From: Maritimibacter harenae
Lineage (GTDB): Bacteria; Pseudomonadota; Alphaproteobacteria; Rhodobacterales; Rhodobacteraceae
Assembly: GCF_009882975.1 (NCBI RefSeq)
Contig: NZ_WTUX01000012.1
Span: 68,820-132,819 of the forward strand
Reading direction: 5' to 3'
DNA length: 64,000 nt
Positions 53,744 to 61,551 of the stretch are shown piece by piece. How positions within the stretch are numbered: position 1 is the first letter of the stretch; each line of letters opens with the position of its first letter. The notes beneath the pieces are model-generated. The model was not told the DNA's origin. It was given only the letters and a program-made list of their open reading frames with translations, and made no database searches. The position numbers were made by a program, and so were the translations under genes.

Positions 53744-54475
53744 ATGCCAAATCCCACCGCCGCGATGCTCGTCATCGGCGATGAAATCCTGTCCGGCCGC
53801 ACGCGCGACATCAACATGCACGTGCTGGCCCAGGCGCTCAACGCGCATGGCATCGACCTGAAGGAGGCGCGGGTGGTCTCGGACGACCGCGACGCGATCG
53901 TCTCCGCCGTCACCGCATTGTCGGACGCCTACGATCACGTGTTCACCTCGGGCGGCATCGGCCCCACCCATGACGACATCACCGCCGACTGCGTCGCCGC
54001 CGCCTTCGACACGCATATCGACGTGCGCGACGACGCCCGCGACCTTCTCCTGCGCCATTACGAAAGCCGCGGCGTGGAAGTGACCGAAGGGCGCCTGCGC
54101 ATGGCGCGTATCCCCGATGGCGCGACCCTGATCGAGAACCCGGTGTCCGTGGCCCCCGGCTTCACGCTGGGCAACGTCCACGTCATGGCCGGTGTGCCCA
54201 CGATCTTCGAGGCGATGGTCGCCTCGGTCCTGCCCGCGATCAAGGGCGGCGCGCCGCTTCTGAGCCAGTCGCTCCGCATCGACAAGCCCGAGGGCGAGCT
54301 GGCCGATCCGCTGCGCGAACTGGCCGCGGATTTCCCGGACCTCTCGATCGGCTCCTACCCGTTCCAGCAGAACGGGGCCTTCGGGTCAAACATCGTCATC
54401 CGGGGCGAGAACGGGGCCGACATCGACGCCGCGATGCTGCGCCTGTCCGAGCTTTTCCGCGGGGCCGGCGCGTGA
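53744..54475 (+). CDS. CinA/MoCF-domain protein (molybdopterin-binding)
   Basis: A 243-residue protein with the MoCF fold of the CinA N-terminal half: AMLVIGDEILSGRTRDINMHVLAQAL (about 7-32), FTSGGIGPTHDDITADCVA, and VAPGFTLGNVHVMAGVP. The C-terminal deamidase domain of full CinA is missing. By family it may act on nucleotides or molybdopterin. Start 53744 is fixed by GAGGGGG before the ATG; a longer in-frame extension has no homology. It opens a four-gene run joined by overlapping stops and starts. Confidence 0.82.
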   Translation: MPNPTAAMLVIGDEILSGRTRDINMHVLAQALNAHGIDLKEARVVSDDRDAIVSAVTALSDAYDHVFTSGGIGPTHDDITADCVAAAFDTHIDVRDDARDLLLRHYESRGVEVTEGRLRMARIPDGATLIENPVSVAPGFTLGNVHVMAGVPTIFEAMVASVLPAIKGGAPLLSQSLRIDKPEGELADPLRELAADFPDLSIGSYPFQQNGAFGSNIVIRGENGADIDAAMLRLSELFRGAGA

Positions 54476-55221
54476 ACGTGCCCCCACTGCCCGACAGCCG
54501 CACGCTGGTCGATGCCCTGCTGGCCACCTGGCCGGCCGCCGACATCCGCCGCGCGGGCGCCTGGACGATCCGGACCGGCGAAGGTGGCGGCAACCGCGTC
54601 TCCTCGGCCACCGAGGACTGGCCGGTGACCGAGGCCGACCTGCCCACCGCCGAAGCCGCAATGCGCGAGCTGGGCCAGGTGCCGCAGTTCATGGTGCGCG
54701 ACGGCGAGGAGCGCCTCGACAACCTGCTGGCCACCCACGGCTACGACCTGCTGGACCCGACCAACCTCTGGGCCATCGACGCCGCCACGCTGGCCGGGGA
54801 CCGGGCGCTTCCGATGGGGGTCGGCTATGCCATGTGGCCGCCGCTCGCCATGATCCGCGACATCTGGACGGACGGCGGAATCGATGCGGCGCGGCAGGCG
54901 GTGATGGAGCGCGCCCCCGCGCCCAAGGCCGGCATCCTTCAACGCGCCGGCCAGGACGTGGGCGGGGCGGCCTTCGTCGCGGTCTCGGGCGATATCGCGA
55001 TGATCCATGCCCTCCACGTCCTGCCCGACGTACGGCGCCGCGGCGTGGCCCGCCGGCTCCTCAAACATGCCGCGATCTGGGCCCAGGACCACGGGGCGTC
55101 TGTCGTCGGGCTCGCCGTCACGCAGGCCAACACCGCCGCCAACCCGCTCTACGCCGCGCTTGGCATGCGGTTGCGCGGACAATATCACTACCGGATCAAG
55201 CACGAGGAGGCTTCGACATGA
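54472..55221 (+). CDS. GNAT family acetyltransferase (two-part)
   Basis: A 249-residue protein starting with GTG in a GTGA overlap. The C-terminal half is a GNAT domain: MIHALHVLPDVRRRGVARRLLKHAAIWA carries the R-R-x-G-x-A acetyl-CoA motif, and VTQANTAANPLYAALGMRLRGQYHYRIK is the typical end. The N-terminal half looks like a degenerate GNAT copy. Substrate unknown. Confidence 0.8.
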   Translation: MNVPPLPDSRTLVDALLATWPAADIRRAGAWTIRTGEGGGNRVSSATEDWPVTEADLPTAEAAMRELGQVPQFMVRDGEERLDNLLATHGYDLLDPTNLWAIDAATLAGDRALPMGVGYAMWPPLAMIRDIWTDGGIDAARQAVMERAPAPKAGILQRAGQDVGGAAFVAVSGDIAMIHALHVLPDVRRRGVARRLLKHAAIWAQDHGASVVGLAVTQANTAANPLYAALGMRLRGQYHYRIKHEEAST

Positions 55222-55784
55222 CGGACCGGATCATGGCCCTCGACCTGCCCCAGGTCGACCCGCTGCCCGAGGCGACGCAGAAATACTTCGACATCTGCGA
55301 GGAGAAGCTGGGCATGGTGCCCAACGTGCTGCGCGCCTATGCCTTCGACATCGACAAGCTCAACGCCTTCACGGCGATGTACAACGACCTGATGCTGGGC
55401 GACAGCGGCCTGTCCAAGCTCGAACGCGAAATGATCGCGGTCGTGGTGAGCAGCGTGAACAAGTGCTGGTACTGCCTTGTCGCCCACGGCGCGGCCGTGC
55501 GCCAGCTTTCGGGCGACCCGAAGCTCGGCGAAGCGATGGTGATGAACTTCCGCGCTGCCGATCTCGACGCGCGCCAGTCGGCGATGCTCCACTTCGCCGA
55601 GAAGCTGACGGAAAGCCCTGCCAAGATCGAGGAATCCGACCGCCAGGCGCTGCGCGACGCGGGTTTTTCCGACCGCGACATCTTCGACATCGCCTCGACC
55701 GCCGGTTTCTACAACATGTCCAACCGGGTCGCCGCGGCGACCGACATGCAGCCCAACGACGCCTATCACGCGCAGGCCCGATGA
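55218..55784 (+). CDS. peroxidase-related (AhpD-like/carboxymuconolactone decarboxylase) protein
   Basis: A 188-residue all-helical protein of the AhpD/CMD superfamily with C83-W-Y-C86-x3-H90, the redox CxxC and proton-relay His of alkylhydroperoxidase-like proteins. PEATQKYFDICEEKLGMVPN and FTAMYNDLML match the uncharacterised peroxidase-related group. ATG 55218 overlaps the GNAT stop, and its own TGA overlaps the OmpA gene start. Probably a cytoplasmic peroxide- or disulfide-handling protein. Confidence 0.86.
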   Translation: MTDRIMALDLPQVDPLPEATQKYFDICEEKLGMVPNVLRAYAFDIDKLNAFTAMYNDLMLGDSGLSKLEREMIAVVVSSVNKCWYCLVAHGAAVRQLSGDPKLGEAMVMNFRAADLDARQSAMLHFAEKLTESPAKIEESDRQALRDAGFSDRDIFDIASTAGFYNMSNRVAAATDMQPNDAYHAQAR

Positions 55785-56731
55785 TCCGACACCTCCTCCT
55801 GCCGGTGCTGCTGGCCGCGCTTGGCGTGCCGGCCCTGGCCAAGATTTCGCCCCCCGACGGGGCCGCCCTGCGCTTCGAGGCGCACGAGGACCTGGGCAGC
55901 TATGCCCTGCCCATCGGCCCGCATGACGGCGACCGCATGGCCACGGTGCGCGCGGAGGGGGAAATCGACGTGCGTGCCTACCGGCTTGGCGGCACCGGGC
56001 TGTCGAGCTACCAGATCATGCTGGGCTTCCGGCAGCAGCTGGAGGAGGCGGGCTACGACATCCTCTTCGAATGCGACGAGGAAAGCTGCGGCGGCTACGC
56101 CTTCCGGTTCGACACCCGGATCGTGCAGGAACCCGAGATGCACGTCGACCTGGGCGATTTCCATTTCCTGTCGGCCCATGTCCCCGGCGACAGCGGCCTG
56201 TTCGCCAGCGTGCTGGTCAGCCGCTCGCCCAGCGCCGGCTTCATCCAGGTGATCGAGGTCAGCCCGCCGGGCCAGGTGGAAACACCCGACGTGGACGTGA
56301 GCGAACCGGAGCTGCCTGCGGACACGGAGGTCGCCGTGCCCGAGGCCGCGTTGGGCGAGGTCGGCACGGCGATGGAAACCGTCGGGCGCTACGTGCTCAC
56401 CGACCTCGAGTTCGAGACCGGCTCGACCACGCTGGGCGGCGGCACCTACGACAGCCTCGCCGACCTGGCGACCTATCTCGAGACCCACCCGGACGCCCGC
56501 GTGGCGCTCGTGGGACATACCGACGCGCAAGGGGGGCTTGCCCCGAACATTGCGATTTCCAAGGGGCGCGCCACCTCGGTCCGCGACAGGCTGGTCACCG
56601 ATTACGGTGTCGACCCCGCGCGGCTGGAGGCCGAGGGGATCGGGTACCTGTCGCCGCTGGCCACGAACCAGACCGCCGAGGGGCGCACGCAGAACCGCCG
56701 CGTCGAGGCGATCCTCGTCACCACCCAGTGA
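55781..56731 (+). CDS. OmpA-domain periplasmic/outer-membrane protein
   Basis: A 316-residue protein with a signal peptide (about 1-20, PALA), an N-terminal domain (about 30-170; GTGLSSYQIMLGFRQQLEEAGYDILFECDEESCGGYAF, DUF4892-like) and a C-terminal OmpA domain (about 200-316) with LTDLEFETGSTTLGGG, ALVGHTDAQGG and AEGRTQNRRVEAI. The OmpA domain should bind peptidoglycan. Fourth gene of the coupled run; its stop is seven bases from the convergent SDR. Confidence 0.86.
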   Translation: MIRHLLLPVLLAALGVPALAKISPPDGAALRFEAHEDLGSYALPIGPHDGDRMATVRAEGEIDVRAYRLGGTGLSSYQIMLGFRQQLEEAGYDILFECDEESCGGYAFRFDTRIVQEPEMHVDLGDFHFLSAHVPGDSGLFASVLVSRSPSAGFIQVIEVSPPGQVETPDVDVSEPELPADTEVAVPEAALGEVGTAMETVGRYVLTDLEFETGSTTLGGGTYDSLADLATYLETHPDARVALVGHTDAQGGLAPNIAISKGRATSVRDRLVTDYGVDPARLEAEGIGYLSPLATNQTAEGRTQNRRVEAILVTTQ

Positions 56732-56737
56732 CGGCCG

Positions 56738-57535
56738 CTACTTCACCATCTTCGCCATCTGCTTCTGGATGAACCCGATCGCCCAGGCCGGGGCCAGCCG
56801 GACGAGCCGCCACAGCATCCGCGCGTCGGAGCCGATCAGGATGTGAAGCTTGCCCGCCTCCATCCCGTCGAGGATCGTCTTCGCCGCGTCAGGGGCCAGC
56901 GTCATCTTCGCGTTCGCGGCGGCCTCCGGGTCGCCGTGCATCTCGACGCCGGAATTCTCGGATATGTGCGTCTTAACGGCGCCGGGCATGACCACGGACA
57001 CGTCGACGTTGGTGTTCATCAGCTCGGAATAGATCCCCTCGGTCGCCAGCTTCACGCCGGCCTTCGTGGCCGAGTACATGGTCTGTCCCGGGAACGGGAT
57101 GAAGGCCCCCATCGAGGCCACGTTCACCAGGTGCGCGGCGGGTCGGGTCATCAGCCCCGGCAGGAACGCCTTGGTCATGTTGAGCGGGCCCATGAGGTTG
57201 ATGTTCACCATCCGGTCGATCACGTCGAAATCGAGATCGTTGAAATCCTCGAACGGCTGGATCACGCCCGCGTTGTTGATCAGCCCGTCCACGGGACCGT
57301 GCACCGCCTCGATCGCCGACGGCAGCTTCAGGACCGCGTCGCGGTCCGCGATATTGCCCTCGTGAAGCGACAGACGGTCACCCGCATCGGCAAGCTTGGC
57401 TGTCTCTTCGAGCGTGTCCATGTGGATGTCGATCGCGGCGACCCGCGCACCCCGGGCCAGAAGGCCCAGCACCAGCTCGCGCCCGATCCCGCTGCCGCCG
57501 CCCGTGACGACCACGACCTTGTCGTTGAGTTTCAT
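56738..57535 (-). CDS. short-chain dehydrogenase/reductase (canonical)
   Basis: A 265-residue SDR with intact motifs: T11-GGGSGIG coenzyme loop, NNAG (87-90), S141, Y154-S-A-T-K158. In contrast to the SDR near 19.5 kb it should be catalytically competent. Resembles the DltE/YqjQ-like cluster that includes acyl or steroid reductases; substrate unknown. The C-terminal part (DARMLWRLVRLAPAWAIGFIQKQMAKMVK) is hydrophobic and basic and may touch the membrane. Confidence 0.88.
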   Translation of the reverse strand: MKLNDKVVVVTGGGSGIGRELVLGLLARGARVAAIDIHMDTLEETAKLADAGDRLSLHEGNIADRDAVLKLPSAIEAVHGPVDGLINNAGVIQPFEDFNDLDFDVIDRMVNINLMGPLNMTKAFLPGLMTRPAAHLVNVASMGAFIPFPGQTMYSATKAGVKLATEGIYSELMNTNVDVSVVMPGAVKTHISENSGVEMHGDPEAAANAKMTLAPDAAKTILDGMEAGKLHILIGSDARMLWRLVRLAPAWAIGFIQKQMAKMVK

Positions 57536-57645
57536 GTTCCCATCCTCATCCGGTCTTCGGCCCCATTCGATCAGCCCTGCGTGACCCGATCAATACCATG
57601 CCCAGGCGCCGGTCCTGTGACAGCCGACAATCCGCCGCACCCGGC

Positions 57646-58251
57646 TCAGGCCCGGGACATCCCGGCCATGTTGGCGGTCAGGCGCGCGGCGATCAGCCGG
57701 GTGAGGAACAGGCCGAAGCCCGGGTCGACCATCACCAGCTGCTCCACCCGTTTGCGCGACAGGGTCCGGATTTCGCCGCCCTCGACGCAGGTGGCAGTGG
57801 CCGTGCGCCCTTCGTCGTCGAGGAACACGCCCACTTCGCCGAAAACGGTGCCCGGGCCGATCTCCACGTCGACCTCGTCGAAGCGGATGCGACCCTCGGC
57901 AAGGTAGTAGAGCTCTTCCGCCGCGTCGCCCTTGCGGAACAGAACCTCGCCCTCGTCCACCCGGCGCCCGGTCATGAGGGGCACGATCTTCTCGACCTCC
58001 ACCGTCCCCTGGGACGCGGCGCGCACCTTCCGTTCCAGCCGCTTGTACTCGATCACCCTCCAGATGTTCAGCGGCAGGAGGGCCGCGTCGAGGATCAGGA
58101 TCGGCAGCAAACCGGCCCCGATCGCGTAGATCATGAAGAAGATGTTCGAAACGATGGCGATGAGGCGAAGGGGTACGATTTCCTTCATGAAGAAGGACAA
58201 GAACACCAGCGCCGAGGCGACGTAGGACGTGATTTCCAACCAGATCGGCAC
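57646..58251 (-). CDS. membrane protein with cyclic-nucleotide-binding domain (copy 2)
   Basis: A 201-residue protein: three closely packed membrane helices (about 4-22, 30-45, 47-66) then a cNMP-binding domain (about 90-185). The phosphate-binding cassette is FGEVGVFLDDEGRTATATC, with the Glu and Arg that hold cyclic nucleotide phosphate. GTG 58251 is chosen because GGAGGG lies six bases upstream and gives the same length as its neighbour. The layout resembles Popeye-domain proteins. It is 92 bases downstream of its paralogue on the same strand. Ligand and role unknown. Confidence 0.82.
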   Translation of the reverse strand: MPIWLEITSYVASALVFLSFFMKEIVPLRLIAIVSNIFFMIYAIGAGLLPILILDAALLPLNIWRVIEYKRLERKVRAASQGTVEVEKIVPLMTGRRVDEGEVLFRKGDAAEELYYLAEGRIRFDEVDVEIGPGTVFGEVGVFLDDEGRTATATCVEGGEIRTLSRKRVEQLVMVDPGFGLFLTRLIAARLTANMAGMSRA

Positions 58252-58343
58252 GTGTCCCTCCACAGGCAATGTCAGCTCACGCTAACGGCAAGACCCCTGC
58301 CAGCGGAAGGAAAACTGCGCCAAGACCGGGCAGGCGGCCCGGA

Positions 58344-58949
58344 TCAGGCGCGCTGCGCCGCGTCCAGGTTGTCGGACATGCGCTGCGTGATCAGGCGCGT
58401 GAGAAACAGACCGAAGCCCGGGTCGACCATGACCAGCTGCTCCACGCGCCGGCGCGGCAGCGCGCGCAGCACGCAGGGCTCGAGGCAGGTTGCGGTCGCG
58501 GTGCGGCGGGCCTCCCCGAGGAACATGCCGATCTCCCCGAAGACCGTGCCCGGCCCGATCTCGGTGTCGACCTCCTCGAACCGGATGCGCCCCTCGACGA
58601 GGTAATAAAGCGCATCGGCGCGGTCGTCCTTGCGAAAGAGGGTCTCGCCCGCCCCGGCGCGCGCCTCGGACATGAGCGGCACGATCTTCTCCACCGCCGC
58701 CGCTCCCTGCGAGGCGTCGCGCACCTTCCGCTCCAGCCGCTTGTACTCGATCACACGCCACACGTTGAGCGGGAGAAGCACCGCATGCAGCACGACGATG
58801 GGGACGAGGCCCGCGCCGATCCCGTAGAGCGCGAAGGCCACGTTGCTGGCGATCGCGACCAGCCGGAGCGGCACGATCTCCTTCATGAAGAAGGACATGA
58901 ACACCAGGACCGGTGCGATATAGGATGCCACGTCGACCCAGCTGACCAT
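58344..58949 (-). CDS. membrane protein with cyclic-nucleotide-binding domain (copy 1)
   Basis: A 201-residue paralogue of the next gene: same three-helix N-terminus (SFFMKEIVPLRLVAIASN is nearly identical), same linker IEYKRLERKVRDASQG, and a cNMP-binding domain with FGEIGMFLGEARRTATATC; the C-terminal VEQLVMVDPGFGLFLTRLI is identical in both. GGAGG lies five bases before the ATG at 58949. With equal length and order this is a tandem duplication. Small bacterial membrane cNMP proteins of this kind are poorly characterised. Confidence 0.82.
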   Translation of the reverse strand: MVSWVDVASYIAPVLVFMSFFMKEIVPLRLVAIASNVAFALYGIGAGLVPIVVLHAVLLPLNVWRVIEYKRLERKVRDASQGAAAVEKIVPLMSEARAGAGETLFRKDDRADALYYLVEGRIRFEEVDTEIGPGTVFGEIGMFLGEARRTATATCLEPCVLRALPRRRVEQLVMVDPGFGLFLTRLITQRMSDNLDAAQRA

Positions 58950-59037
58950 CGAAACCTCCCGCGCGTGTCGATGGTCCATGCTAGCGGCGCGCGGGCGCCC
59001 GGGAAACGTCTGTCGCGGCCGTGACGCAGTGAATACG

Positions 59038-59072
59038 AAACGCGCCGGCGGGTGGAGACCCCGCCGGCGCGT
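59038..59072 (-). terminator. probable terminator of the LysR-type regulator gene
   Basis: A perfect 13-bp G/C-rich stem (59040-59052 with 59060-59072) and a 7-base loop lie 30 bases beyond the stop of the LysR gene on the minus strand, with a short TTT after it. The neighbouring cNMP gene on the same strand starts 90 bases further on, so this separates the two units. Confidence 0.55.
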
Positions 59073-59101
59073 CGTTCAATCCGGACCTGTGGCCCCCGAT
59101 C

Positions 59102-60007
59102 TTACCAGTTGTCGGGGCCTTTTTCGTTGAAGGCGGTGACGAGGAAATCGATGAATGCGCGGACCTTCGGCTGGGTGAACCGTCCCGGCGGATAGACCGC
59201 GTAGATGCCCTGAACGTCCTGCGGCAGATCGGGGATCGCATCCTCGACCAGCCCCTGCTCCATCGCGTCGGCGTAGAGGAAGCTGGGCAGGTAGGCGATG
59301 CCGAGCCCGGCGATGGCCGCGTTGAGCAGCGACTGGCCATCGTTGACCGACAACCACCCGGCGGTACGCACCTGGCGCACCTCGCCCGACGGGGCCGGCA
59401 CCTTCCACACGTTGCCCGAGGATTGCGAACTGTAGTGCAGAAGCTTGTGCTCGTTCAGATCGTCGATGCGCATCGGGCGCCCGTATTTCTGGAAATACGC
59501 CGGGCTGCCCACCATGCGGCGGGTCGTTTCGGCGATCTTGCGTGCGCGCAGCGAGCTGTCCTCCATCTCGCCCACGCGGATCGCCATGTCGAAGCCCTCG
59601 GAAATCAGCTCGACGTAGCGGTTGTTGAGCACCATGTTCACGTTCACTTCCGGGAAATCCTGGAGAAACTTGCCCAGGACCGGCGACAGGTGGTTCACGC
59701 CGAAATCGGTGTTCACCGAGATCCGCAGAAGCCCCGACGGCGCGCTCTGCATCGAGGTGACCAGCGCGTCGGCCTCTCCTGCATCGTTGAGAACCCGGCG
59801 GGCGCGGTCGTAATAGGCCAACCCGATCTCGGTCGGCGACACGCGGCGCGTGGTGCGGTTGAGAAGACGGGCACCCAGGCGCGCCTCGAGCGAGGAAACG
59901 TGCTTGGATACGGCAGACTTGGAAATCCCCATCTTTTTCGCCGCGTCCGTGAAACCGCCCTGATCCACGACTGTGGCGAACGCCTCCATTTCGGTCAATC
60001 GGTCCAT
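59102..60007 (-). CDS. LysR-type transcription regulator (CrgA-like)
   Basis: A 301-residue regulator with an N-terminal winged helix-turn-helix (about 3-62: AFATVVDQGGFTDAAKKMGISKSAVSKHVSSLEARLGARLLNR) and a periplasmic-binding-protein-like effector domain with GLLRISVNTDFG and GFDMAIRVGEMEDSSLRARKI, as in the CrgA/DsdC-like branch. ATG 60007 is preferred; longer frames reach into the intergenic region. It is divergent from lysA with 242 bases between, including a 12-bp direct repeat, so it may control lysA; E. coli LysR-lysA has the same divergent layout, but this regulator's sequence does not single out lysine. Confidence 0.88.
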   Translation of the reverse strand: MDRLTEMEAFATVVDQGGFTDAAKKMGISKSAVSKHVSSLEARLGARLLNRTTRRVSPTEIGLAYYDRARRVLNDAGEADALVTSMQSAPSGLLRISVNTDFGVNHLSPVLGKFLQDFPEVNVNMVLNNRYVELISEGFDMAIRVGEMEDSSLRARKIAETTRRMVGSPAYFQKYGRPMRIDDLNEHKLLHYSSQSSGNVWKVPAPSGEVRQVRTAGWLSVNDGQSLLNAAIAGLGIAYLPSFLYADAMEQGLVEDAIPDLPQDVQGIYAVYPPGRFTQPKVRAFIDFLVTAFNEKGPDNW

Positions 60008-60092
60008 AATTGATCTTTCTACAGTCATCGCCCCAACACGGAATTGTATCGCCGTGAAATCGGGCAACACTGTGATCGGTTCCGGACAAAAG

Positions 60093-60120
60093 TTGGTTTT
60101 CTCGGCAATTGGTTTTCTCG
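60093..60120. repeat. 12-bp direct repeat in the lysR-lysA intergenic region
   Basis: TTGGTTTTCTCG occurs exactly twice, 60093-60104 and 60109-60120, separated by GCAA (16-bp period). It lies about 86 bases after the LysR start and 130 bases before lysA. It could be an operator or a local duplication. The rest of 60008-60249 shows no gene. Confidence 0.7.
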
Positions 60121-60249
60121 CGGAAACGGCGTGCCCGCCCCGATGTCCCATTGCGGCGGCTGGCACAGGAAACACGACCGCACATCGATCCGCATTGATC
60201 GCGCGCAAGGGCCGGTGTAGGGCGTGCGTCGTTATCAGGAGGGCCCGGG

Positions 60250-61515
60250 ATGGACCACTTTCTCTACAAGGATGGCGTTCTCCACGCCGAGGACGTGTCG
60301 GTCGCGGACATCGCCCGCAACGTCGGCACGCCGGTCTACGTCTATTCCGCCGCCACCCTGCGCCGCCATTACGAGGTGTTCGACGAGGCGCTCGCGGGCA
60401 TGGATCACCTGATCTGTTTCGCGATGAAGGCCAATTCCAACCTCGCGGTGATCAAGCTTCTGGGCGACATGGGCGCCGGGGTCGACGTGGTGTCCGGCGG
60501 GGAATACCGCCGCGCGGTCGCCGCCGGCATTCCCGGCGAGCGGATCGTGTTCTCCGGTGTCGGCAAGACGCGCGAGGAGATGCGCCTGGCCCTGACCGGC
60601 GGCATCCGCCAGTTCAACCTCGAGAGCGAGCCCGAGATGCACGCGCTGTCCGAGGTCGCGACCGAGCTGGGCGTCACCGCGCCCGTCACCGTGCGCGTGA
60701 ACCCGGACGTGGACGCCAAGACCCACGCGAAGATCGCCACCGGCAAGTCCGAGAACAAGTTCGGCATCCCGATCGCCCGGGCGCGCGAGGTCTATGCCGA
60801 GATTCGCGACCTTCCGGGGCTGAAGGTGGTGGGGATCGACGTCCACATCGGCTCCCAGCTGACCGATCTGGCACCTTTCCGCGCAGCCTACGAGAAGGTG
60901 GCCGCCCTCACTCACGCGCTGCGTGAGGACGGGCACGAGATCACCCGCCTCGACCTGGGCGGCGGGCTCGGCATCCCCTACGAACGCGACAACCAGGCGC
61001 CGCCGCTGCCGATCGAATACGGCCAGGTGATTCGCGAAACGGTCGGGGATCTCGGCTGCGAGATCGAGATCGAGCCGGGCCGGCTGATTGCGGGCAACGC
61101 CGGGATCATGGTGAGCTCGGTGATCTACCTGAAGCAGGGCGAGGGGCGCGATTTTCTCATTCTCGACAGTGCGATGAACGACCTCGTGCGCCCGTCGATG
61201 TACGACGCCTACCACGACATCGTGCCCGTGCAGGAACCCGCTCCGGGCGTCGAGCAGAGCCCCTACGACATCGTCGGCCCGGTCTGCGAAACCGGCGACA
61301 CCTTCGCCAAGGCGCGCAACCTGCCGTCGCTCGCCGCGGGCGACCTGGTCGCCTTCCGCTCGGCCGGGGCCTACGGTGCCGTGATGGCCTCTGAATACAA
61401 TTCCCGCCCGCTCATCCCCGAGGTGCTGGTGGACAGGGATCACTTCGCGGTTATCCGCGCGCGCCCGACCTTTGACGAGATGCTGGCCCGCGATACGATA
61501 CCCGAGTGGCTCTGA
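60250..61515 (+). CDS. lysA: diaminopimelate decarboxylase
   Basis: Last step of lysine synthesis: decarboxylates meso-diaminopimelate with pyridoxal phosphate. The 421-residue protein has the PLP Lys K60 (FAMKANSN), HIGSQ, LDLGGGLG, EPGRLIAGNAG, and GPVCETGD with the catalytic Cys that completes the neighbouring active site in the dimer. GGAGGG precedes the ATG. The TIGR02302 gene starts 36 bases downstream, a usual order in alphaproteobacteria. Confidence 0.95.
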   Translation: MDHFLYKDGVLHAEDVSVADIARNVGTPVYVYSAATLRRHYEVFDEALAGMDHLICFAMKANSNLAVIKLLGDMGAGVDVVSGGEYRRAVAAGIPGERIVFSGVGKTREEMRLALTGGIRQFNLESEPEMHALSEVATELGVTAPVTVRVNPDVDAKTHAKIATGKSENKFGIPIARAREVYAEIRDLPGLKVVGIDVHIGSQLTDLAPFRAAYEKVAALTHALREDGHEITRLDLGGGLGIPYERDNQAPPLPIEYGQVIRETVGDLGCEIEIEPGRLIAGNAGIMVSSVIYLKQGEGRDFLILDSAMNDLVRPSMYDAYHDIVPVQEPAPGVEQSPYDIVGPVCETGDTFAKARNLPSLAAGDLVAFRSAGAYGAVMASEYNSRPLIPEVLVDRDHFAVIRARPTFDEMLARDTIPEWL

Positions 61516-61551
61516 TCTGAGAGCGGGGCCGCGCAACCGCGAAAGGCCCCT

